NCBI GenBank assembly: GCA_019509895.1
Contig: JAEKLK010000077.1
Span: 1 to 6,138, forward strand
Length of the DNA stretch: 6,138 nucleotides
DNA from: Betaproteobacteria bacterium
Lineage (GTDB): Bacteria; Pseudomonadota; Gammaproteobacteria; Burkholderiales; SG8-39
Direction: 5' to 3'
Below, piece by piece: positions 1 to 5,247 of this stretch. The notes beneath the pieces were generated by a model. That model did not search any database. It was not told the DNA's origin and was given only the letters and a program-made list of their open reading frames with translations. Made by a program: the position numbers and the translations under genes. Numbering within the stretch: position 1 is the first letter of the stretch; each line of letters begins with the position of its first letter.

Positions 1-1067
1 GTAACCAGCGCTTGCGTCTCGCCGCGCGTGAAGAGCGCCGAGCCGTGCGTGCGCGGCAGCACCCCCACGCGCACGTTGATCGGACGCACCGTGCGGGTGT
101 CGCGGCCGTCGATGCGCGGCTCGCCGTCGAGGATCTGGCCGCGCACGATCTTCGATTCGAGGTTGAAATAGATGTCCTTCAGCTCGTGCGGGTCGATCTC
201 GACGCCGAACTGCTTGGCTTCCTCCGCGAGCCGCTCCGCGACGCGCTTGCGGATTTCCTGGAGCCGCGTGTTGCGCGTCTGCTTCTGCTTGATGCGGAAG
301 GCCTCGCGCAGATCGGTCTCGGCGAGCTCGGCGACACGCTGGATGAGCGAATCGTTCTTGACCGGCAGCTGCCACTTCCAGGCCGGCTTGCCCGCGACCT
401 CGGCGAGCTCGTGGATCGCCTGGATCGCGGCCTGCATCTGCTCGTGGCCGTAGACCACGCCGCCGAGCATCAGGTCCTCGGAGAGCTCGAGCGCCTCCGA
501 CTCGACCATCATCACGCCCTGCTCGGTGCCGGCGACGACCAGGTTCAGCTTCGACTCCTTGAGCTGCGTCATGGTCGGATTGCACACGTACTCGCCGTTG
601 ACGTAGCCGACGCGCGCCGCGCCGATCGGCCCGTTGAACGGAATGCCGGACAGCGTAAGCGCCGCGGAGACCGCCAGCATCGCCGGGATGTCGGAGTCGA
701 CCTCGGGATTGAGCGACATCACTGTGGCGACGACCTGAACCTCGTTCAGGAAGCCGTCCGGAAACAGCGGCCGGATCGGCCGGTCGATGAGCCGGGAGGT
801 CAGCGTCTCCTTCTCGGAGGGCCGGCCTTCCCGCTTGAAGAAGCCGCCCGGGATCTTGCCCGCGGCGTAGGTCTTCTCAACGTAATCGACGGTGAGCGGG
901 AACCAGTCCTGCCCGGTCTTCGGCTCTTTCGCCGCGACGACGGTGGCGAGCACCACGGTGTCGTCCATGCTGCAGATCACGGCGCCGTGCGCCTGGCGCG
1001 CGATCTCGCCAGTTTCAAAAGTGACCTGCTGGCCGCCGTACGTGAAAGTCTTCTTGGTAGGGTTCAA
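1..1067 (-). CDS. pnp: Polyribonucleotide nucleotidyltransferase (PNPase), N-terminal half, cut by the window edge
   Basis: PNPase degrades RNA 3' to 5' using phosphate, releasing nucleoside diphosphates, and is a core part of the RNA degradosome in many bacteria. About 355 codons are present and the frame is open to the left window edge, roughly half of a protein that is usually near 700 residues. The first RNase PH-like domain covers about residues 1-145 and contains YGGQQVTFETGEIARQ near the start, the FFKREGR motif at 76-82 and SRLIDRPIRPLFP just after it. The helical linker domain follows. The second RNase PH-like domain begins around RIDGRD (318-323) and RTHGSALFTRGETQ (339-352); its catalytic aspartates lie outside the window. 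I chose the TTG at 1067-1065 because AGAGGA lies 7 nt upstream and the protein then begins (M)NPTKKTFTYGG, aligning with E. coli MLNPIVRKFQYGQ as I remember it. No ATG fits. It lies 78 bp after rpsO, behind a terminator, so expression probably needs readthrough. Confidence 0.96.
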   Translation of the reverse strand, partial: MNPTKKTFTYGGQQVTFETGEIARQAHGAVICSMDDTVVLATVVAAKEPKTGQDWFPLTVDYVEKTYAAGKIPGGFFKREGRPSEKETLTSRLIDRPIRPLFPDGFLNEVQVVATVMSLNPEVDSDIPAMLAVSAALTLSGIPFNGPIGAARVGYVNGEYVCNPTMTQLKESKLNLVVAGTEQGVMMVESEALELSEDLMLGGVVYGHEQMQAAIQAIHELAEVAGKPAWKWQLPVKNDSLIQRVAELAETDLREAFRIKQKQTRNTRLQEIRKRVAERLAEEAKQFGVEIDPHELKDIYFNLESKIVRGQILDGEPRIDGRDTRTVRPINVRVGVLPRTHGSALFTRGETQALV

Positions 1068-1074
1068 AAGAAAG

Positions 1075-1080
1075 TCCTCT
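1075..1080 (-). promoter_or_regulatory. Shine-Dalgarno site of pnp that fixes a TTG start
   Basis: The minus strand reads AGAGGA, then CTTTCTT (7 nt), then TTG. This is good spacing for an anti-Shine-Dalgarno match. The upstream in-frame codons are CTT, TTT, GAC, GAG, ACA, ACG, GCG and CGG, none of them a start. The next in-frame TTG (1094-1092) lies in the terminator tail. This site is the main reason for placing the pnp start at 1067. Confidence 0.75.
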
Positions 1081-1092
1081 GTCGTCGCCCGC

Positions 1093-1122
1093 AAATAAAA
1101 ACGCTCACCACTCGGCGAGCGT
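1093..1122 (-). terminator. Intrinsic (Rho-independent) terminator after rpsO, just before pnp
   Basis: On the minus strand, ACGCTCGCC pairs with GGTGAGCGT around a GAGT loop. This gives a 9-bp stem with one G-U pair (hairpin 1122-1101), followed at once by TTTTATTT (1100-1093). The hairpin starts 23 nt after the rpsO stop codon and ends 25 nt before the pnp start. A terminator (t1) lies at the same place between rpsO and pnp in E. coli, so the position is conserved even though the sequence need not be. It probably reduces rather than abolishes transcription into pnp, because I see no convincing promoter between it and pnp. Confidence 0.85.
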
Positions 1123-1145
1123 AGATTTACCGCGGCATCGGGAAA

Positions 1146-1415
1146 TTACTTGCGTAGGCCCAGCTTCTCGATGAGCCCGCGGTACTTGTCCGCGTCCTTG
1201 CGCTTCAGGTAGTCGAGAAGCTTGCGTCGCTGGCTCACCATGACCAGCAAACCGCGGCGCGAATGAAAATCCTTGACGTGCGTCTTGAAATGCTCGGCGA
1301 GGCTGTTGATGCGCTCGGTTAGGAGCGCTACCTGCACCTCGGGTGAACCGGTGTCGTTGCCCGAGCGCTGGTGCTGCCTCACTACCTGCGCTTTCTGCGC
1401 GACCTGCAATGCCAT
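1146..1415 (-). CDS. rpsO: 30S ribosomal protein S15
   Basis: S15 is a primary 16S rRNA-binding protein of the 30S central domain. It binds the helix 20/21/22 junction and later contributes to an intersubunit bridge. The 89-codon frame is exactly the length of E. coli S15 counting the initiator Met. It carries the family signature throughout: NDTGSPEVQVALLTERI (20-36), the rRNA-contacting HVKDFHSRRGLL stretch, VSQRRKLLDYLKRKD, and a basic C-terminus ending LGLRK. The ATG at 1415 is the natural start. A purine tract GAGAGAGA (1430-1423) sits 7 nt upstream as a modest ribosome-binding site. The gene lies 66 bp after truB and is followed by an intrinsic terminator, so it can be its own short transcription unit. 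In E. coli S15 represses its own translation through a leader pseudoknot; I cannot recognise an equivalent structure by eye here. Confidence 0.98.
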   Translation of the reverse strand: MALQVAQKAQVVRQHQRSGNDTGSPEVQVALLTERINSLAEHFKTHVKDFHSRRGLLVMVSQRRKLLDYLKRKDADKYRGLIEKLGLRK

Positions 1416-1457
1416 GCGGCTGTCTCTCTCGTTCGCGTCTTAAATTTTGAGCCGGCG

Positions 1458-1487
1458 ATTTTAACCGATGCACCCGCAGCGTCACAA
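1458..1487 (-). promoter_or_regulatory. Candidate sigma70-type promoter for rpsO
   Basis: The minus strand shows TTGTGA (1487-1482; 4 of 6 matches to TTGACA), an 18-nt spacer, and TAAAAT (1463-1458; 5 of 6 matches to TATAAT). The -35 box would overlap the truB stop codon. The stretch is clearly more AT-rich than the coding sequence around it. Initiation 6-8 nt downstream would leave a leader of about 35 nt before the rpsO ATG. E. coli also has a dedicated rpsO promoter in the truB-rpsO gap. The call rests on hexamer matching alone. Confidence 0.4.
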
Positions 1488-2372
1488 GTTTTTTTGAGGC
1501 TTTTCAGCCGCTTGAGTCAGCCTCACGGGCTTGACGATGCCTTCCGGGTGCGTGCGGCCCAGGCCGATGACGGCACCATCGGCGCGATACAGCGCGCACA
1601 GGCCCTCCTGCAGCCCGCTGATTTTCAAAGCCTGCCCATTGCGCAGGCGCGCTTCCGCCTCGGCATCGAGCCGGGTGCCGGGGAAGCCGGCGAGCAGCGC
1701 GCCGAGCGGCAGAAGGGGCCAGTGCTCGCGCGGCCGTGCGCGCAGCTGGTCCACGCTCAAGGCGTCCTCGACGCGGAACTCGCCCGAGCGGCTGCGGCGC
1801 AGGGCCGCGAGGTGGGCGCCGGTGCCGAGCGCGGCGCCGATGTCCTCGGCGAGCGTGCGGATATAGGTGCCCTTGCTGCAACGAACGCGCAGCGCAAGCC
1901 GCGGCGGCTCGTAGCCGAGCAGCACCAGCTCGAAGATCTGCACGCGGCGGCTCGCGCGCTCGACCGTCTTTCCCTTGCGCGCGAGCTTGTAGAGCGGCAC
2001 ACCCCCATGCTTGAGCGCCGAGTGCATCGGCGGCACCTGCTCGATAGCGCCGCGAAAGCGCTCGAGCGCCGCCTCGATCTGCGCTGGAGCGACGGCCACC
2101 GGCCGCTCTTCCAGCACCTCGCCCTCGGCGTCACCCGTGCTGGTGCGACGACCGAGCTCGAGCGTGGCGAGATATTCCTTGTCGGCCTCGAGGAGCGGTC
2201 CCGCAAACTTGGTCGCTTCGCCGAAGAGCACCATGAGCAATCCCGAGGCCAGCGGATCGAGCGTGCCGGCATGGCCCGCCTTCTTCGCACGCGCAAGCCG
2301 CTTCGCTTCCTGGAGCGCCGCGTTCGATGTCATGCCGACCGGCTTGTCGACGAGCAGCGCGCCGTCGATCAT
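1482..2372 (-). CDS. truB: tRNA pseudouridine(55) synthase TruB
   Basis: TruB isomerises uridine 55 in the T-loop of most elongator tRNAs to pseudouridine and also acts as a tRNA-folding chaperone in the cytoplasm. The 296-residue product is close to the usual length (E. coli about 314). Residues 5-16 (ALLVDKPVGMTS) form the first conserved strand. KAGHAGTLDPLASGLL (31-46) contains the catalytic aspartate Asp39. KEYLATLELGRRTSTGDAEG (65-84) carries the active-site tyrosine Tyr67. KGTYIRTLAEDIG (167-179) carries Arg172 of the active site. A PUA-like C-terminal domain runs from about 235 to 284. The ATG at 2372 overlaps the rbfA TGA as ATGA. The bases upstream (CCGAAAAAATG) hold no Shine-Dalgarno match, so translation is probably coupled to rbfA. 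The 3' end holds an A7 run inside CAA AAA AAC, two codons before the stop. Confidence 0.97.
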   Translation of the reverse strand: MIDGALLVDKPVGMTSNAALQEAKRLARAKKAGHAGTLDPLASGLLMVLFGEATKFAGPLLEADKEYLATLELGRRTSTGDAEGEVLEERPVAVAPAQIEAALERFRGAIEQVPPMHSALKHGGVPLYKLARKGKTVERASRRVQIFELVLLGYEPPRLALRVRCSKGTYIRTLAEDIGAALGTGAHLAALRRSRSGEFRVEDALSVDQLRARPREHWPLLPLGALLAGFPGTRLDAEAEARLRNGQALKISGLQEGLCALYRADGAVIGLGRTHPEGIVKPVRLTQAAEKPQKNL

Positions 2373-2731
2373 TTTTTCGGATTGGCGGCGTCGATCAGGC
2401 GCGACAGGCGATCGCCGCGCTCGACCGACACGTCGTACTCGAAGCGCAGCTCCGGCGTGGTGTAGAGCTTGATGCGCTTGGCGAGCTGCGAGCGCAGGAA
2501 GCCGGCGGCGCGCTTCAGGCCCTTGCCCGCCTCCTCCACGTGCGCCGGATCGAGCGCGGTGTAGAGCACCTTGGCATGCGAGAAGTCCGGCGAGACGTCG
2601 ACCGCCGTGATGGTGATCATGCCGACGCGCGGATCACGCAGCTCGCGCTGCAGGAGCCCGGAGAGCTCGCGCTGGATCAGGTCGGCCAGCTTCTGCGGGC
2701 GACCCGAGGATCGCCCACTCGCTCGCTTCAC
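2369..2731 (-). CDS. rbfA: Ribosome-binding factor A (30S maturation factor)
   Basis: RbfA binds immature 30S subunits, assists late 16S rRNA processing and folding, and matters for growth in the cold in E. coli. The product is 120 residues (E. coli 133), a single type II KH-like domain. Visible family marks are LIQRELSGLLQRELRDPRVG (18-37), the strand DVSPDFSHAKVLYTAL (45-60), the AAG kink (75-77) typical of RbfA in place of GxxG, and TTPELRFEYD (91-100). The C-terminal tail seen in gammaproteobacteria is short here. The start is GTG at 2731-2729, which overlaps the infB stop as GTGA. AGGA (2739-2736) lies only 4 nt upstream, a rather close spacing, so reinitiation after infB is likely. An open frame extends upstream to an ATG at 2818, but that part lies inside infB and lacks RbfA similarity. 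Translation ends with AAA AAA TGA, which sets up the ATGA overlap with truB. Confidence 0.95.
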   Translation of the reverse strand: MKRASGRSSGRPQKLADLIQRELSGLLQRELRDPRVGMITITAVDVSPDFSHAKVLYTALDPAHVEEAGKGLKRAAGFLRSQLAKRIKLYTTPELRFEYDVSVERGDRLSRLIDAANPKK

Positions 2732-5247
2732 AGCGTCCTGGCTACCTCGAGCACCTCGAAGACCTCGAACTGGTCCTTCTCTTTGACGTCGGTGAAGTTC
2801 CTCAGCGACATGCCGCATTCGAAGCCGGCCTTGACCTCGCGCACGTCGTCCTTGAAGCGCTTGAGCGAGTCGATTTCGCCGGTATGGACGACGACGTTGT
2901 CGCGTAGCACGCGCACCTGCCCGCCGCGCTTCACCATGCCTTCGAGCACATAGCAGCCGGCGATGGTGCCGATCTTCGAGATCTTGAACACCTGGCGCAC
3001 CTCGACCAGGCCGATGACCTGTTCCTTCTTCTCCGGCGACAGCATGCCGGAGAGCGCCGCCTTGATCTCGTCGACCGCCTCGTAAATGATGTTGTAGTAC
3101 TTGACCTGGATGCCGGCGGTCTCCGCGAGCTTGCGCGCCGCGCCGTCGGCCCGGGTGTTGAAGCCGATGATGATGGCGCGCGCCGCCATCGCCAGGTTGA
3201 CGTCCGACTCGGTGATGCCGCCGACACCCGCGTGCACCACGGTGACCTTCACCTCGTCGCTGCCCAGGCGGGTCAGCGCGTGGATCAGCGCTTCCTGCGA
3301 GCCCTGGACGTCGGCCTTGATGACCAGGTTGAGCGCCTTCTTCTCGCCCTCGCCCATCTGCTCGAACACGTTCTCGAGCTTCGCCGCCTGCTGCTTGGCA
3401 AGCTTGACGTCGCGGAACTTGCCCTGGCGGAAGAGCGCGATCTCGCGCGCCTTGCGTTCATCGGTCAGGACCATCATGTCTTCGCCCGCGTTCGGCACTT
3501 CCGACATGCCCTGGATCTCCACCGGGATGGAGGGACCCGCCGATTGCACCGGCTTCGCGTTCTCGTCCAGCATCGCGCGCACGCGACCGTAGACCGCGCC
3601 GGTCAGCACGATGTCGCCGCGGTTGAGCGTCCCGGCCTGCACCAGCACGGTCGCCACCGGACCGCGGCCCTTGTCGAGGCGCGCCTCGATCACCACGCCC
3701 TTGGCGGGCGCGTCCACCGGCGCCTTCAGCTCCAGCACTTCCGCCTGCAGGAGCAGCCGCTCGAGCAGGTCGTCGACTCCCTGCCCGGTCTTCGCCGACA
3801 CCGGCACCACGGGCGAATCGCCACCGAATTCCTCGGGCACGACGCCATGGGTCAGCAGGTCCTGCTTCACTTTCTGGGGATTGGCCTCGTGCTTGTCGAT
3901 CTTGTTCAGCGCCACGACCAGCGGCACCTTGGCCGCCTTCGCGTGGTTGATCGCCTCGATCGTCTGGGGCATGACGCCGTCGTCGGCAGCGACGACCAGT
4001 ACGACAATGTCGGTGACCTTGGCGCCGCGCGCGCGCATCGCGGTGAATGCCTCGTGCCCCGGCGTATCGAGGAAAGTAATGACGCCGCGCGGCGTCTCTA
4101 CGTGATAGGCGCCGATATGCTGGGTGATGCCGCCCGCTTCGCCGGCCGCAACCTTGGTGCGGCGGATGTAATCAAGCAAAGAAGTCTTGCCGTGATCGAC
4201 ATGGCCCATGACCGTGACGACCGGCGGGCGCGCCTCGAAATCGGCGCCGGCGGGCTCGGCGGTCTCGGCGAGGAAGGATTCCGGATCGTCCAGCTTCGCG
4301 GCCTTCGCCTTGTGGCCCATCTCCTCGACCAGGATCATGGCCGTTTCCTGGTCCAGAACCTGGTTGATGGTCGCCATCGTGCCGAGCTTCATCAGCGCCT
4401 TGATCACCTCGGCGGCCTTCACCGACATGCGGTGGGCGAGGTCGCCGACCGTGATGGTCTCGGGCACCGCGATGTCGCGCACCAGCGGCTCGGTCGGCTG
4501 GGCGAACGTCGTCTGCTCGCCGCCCGCCTGCTGGCGATGGCGGCCGCCGCCGCGCGCGTGCCAGCCGGCTACGCCGCCGCCGGCATCGCCGCGAGTCTTG
4601 ATCGTGCGCCGGCGCGCCGAATCGTCGCGCAGCACCGTGGTCGGCTTCGCCTTCTTCGGCCGCTTCTCGAGCTTCGCGTCCGCCGCCGGCTTCGGCGCGT
4701 GCAGGGTCGTGGCCGGCGCCGCCGTGCCCGCCTTGGCCGCCGCCGCCGCTTCGGCCGCCTTCTGCTCGGCTTCCCTGCGCTCGCGCTCCTGCTTTTCCTT
4801 CAGCTCCGCCGCCTGCAGCTCGGCGAGCTGCTGCTGGCGCCGCGATTCTTCCTCGCGCAGCTCGAGCTCCTTGGGGTCGACCGCGGGGGCCGGCGGCGGC
4901 GGCGGGGGCGGCGCTTCGGCGGCCACCGCCGCGGCGGCGACTTCCGCCGGGTCGCGCTTCACGAATACGCGCTTCTTGCGCACCTCCACCTGCACCGTGC
5001 GGTACTTGCCGCTCGCGTCGGTCTTGCGGATCTCGCTCGTCTGCTTGCGGGTGAGCGTGATCTTGTTCTTGCTCTCGGCCGAGCCGTGGGTCTTGCGCAG
5101 GTACTCGAGCAGGCGCGACTTGTCCTGCTCGGAGAGGGAATCGTTCGCCTGCTTCTTCTCGACGCCCGCGGCGCGCAGCTGCTCGATCAGCACCGAAGGC
5201 GGTACCTTCAGCTCGCTCGCGAACTGGGCAACGCTGGTCTGGGCCAC
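2728..5247 (-). CDS. infB: Translation initiation factor IF-2
   Basis: IF-2 is the GTPase that brings formyl-Met-tRNA to the 30S subunit and promotes 50S joining. The product is 839 residues, within the usual range for proteobacterial IF-2. Residues 1-52 are the first IF2 N-domain, beginning (M)AQTSVAQFASELKVP. Residues 62-99 are the IF2-associated segment, with KITLTRKQTSEI and VEVRKKRVFVKRD. Residues 101-245 are a low-complexity linker with seven consecutive prolines (113-119), a charged probable coiled coil (124-172) and a Gly/Arg-rich part (219-244). A second IF2 N-domain covers about 260-312. The G domain has G1 GHVDHGKT (348-355), G2 GGIT (372-375), G3 DTPGH (394-398, with the catalytic His398), G4 NKID (448-451) and G5 SAK (484-486). 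Domains II, III and the fMet-binding C-terminal domain (ECGMSL at 810-815) complete it. The GTG at 5247 is favoured by a near-perfect Shine-Dalgarno site and by alignment of the N-terminus. Overlaps with nusA (1 bp) and rbfA (4 bp) indicate tight coupling. Confidence 0.98.
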   Translation of the reverse strand: MAQTSVAQFASELKVPPSVLIEQLRAAGVEKKQANDSLSEQDKSRLLEYLRKTHGSAESKNKITLTRKQTSEIRKTDASGKYRTVQVEVRKKRVFVKRDPAEVAAAAVAAEAPPPPPPPAPAVDPKELELREEESRRQQQLAELQAAELKEKQERERREAEQKAAEAAAAAKAGTAAPATTLHAPKPAADAKLEKRPKKAKPTTVLRDDSARRRTIKTRGDAGGGVAGWHARGGGRHRQQAGGEQTTFAQPTEPLVRDIAVPETITVGDLAHRMSVKAAEVIKALMKLGTMATINQVLDQETAMILVEEMGHKAKAAKLDDPESFLAETAEPAGADFEARPPVVTVMGHVDHGKTSLLDYIRRTKVAAGEAGGITQHIGAYHVETPRGVITFLDTPGHEAFTAMRARGAKVTDIVVLVVAADDGVMPQTIEAINHAKAAKVPLVVALNKIDKHEANPQKVKQDLLTHGVVPEEFGGDSPVVPVSAKTGQGVDDLLERLLLQAEVLELKAPVDAPAKGVVIEARLDKGRGPVATVLVQAGTLNRGDIVLTGAVYGRVRAMLDENAKPVQSAGPSIPVEIQGMSEVPNAGEDMMVLTDERKAREIALFRQGKFRDVKLAKQQAAKLENVFEQMGEGEKKALNLVIKADVQGSQEALIHALTRLGSDEVKVTVVHAGVGGITESDVNLAMAARAIIIGFNTRADGAARKLAETAGIQVKYYNIIYEAVDEIKAALSGMLSPEKKEQVIGLVEVRQVFKISKIGTIAGCYVLEGMVKRGGQVRVLRDNVVVHTGEIDSLKRFKDDVREVKAGFECGMSLRNFTDVKEKDQFEVFEVLEVARTL

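Noticed and set aside
12..1124. A 370-codon plus-strand open frame opposite pnp and the rpsO-pnp gap
   Set aside because: It is the antisense of pnp, whose reading is continuous and conserved over the whole stretch. It runs through the terminator hairpin and has no family similarity that I can see.
1068..1145. A dedicated promoter for pnp in the gap after rpsO
   Set aside because: I could not pair a reasonable -35 with a -10. The best try (TTGCGG with TCTTTT) is poor, and the gap is mostly terminator.
1105..1485. A 126-codon minus-strand frame overlapping rpsO, starting at a GTG in the truB stop region
   Set aside because: It is out of frame with the unmistakable rpsO gene, ends inside the terminator hairpin and encodes an Arg/Ala-rich low-complexity product.
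1371..2465. A 364-codon plus-strand open frame opposite truB, with parts of rbfA and rpsO
   Set aside because: It crosses three well-supported minus-strand genes and a promoter-containing gap, and has composition typical of an antisense shadow.
2732..2818. Upstream extension of rbfA to an ATG at 2818
   Set aside because: The extra 29 residues overlap conserved infB in another frame and are unlike RbfA. The GTG at 2731 gives the usual length and a GTGA overlap.
2728..5247. Internal in-frame start giving a shorter IF-2 form, as in E. coli
   Set aside because: Scanning the linker and second N-domain I saw no ATG, GTG or TTG with a convincing Shine-Dalgarno site in front of it.
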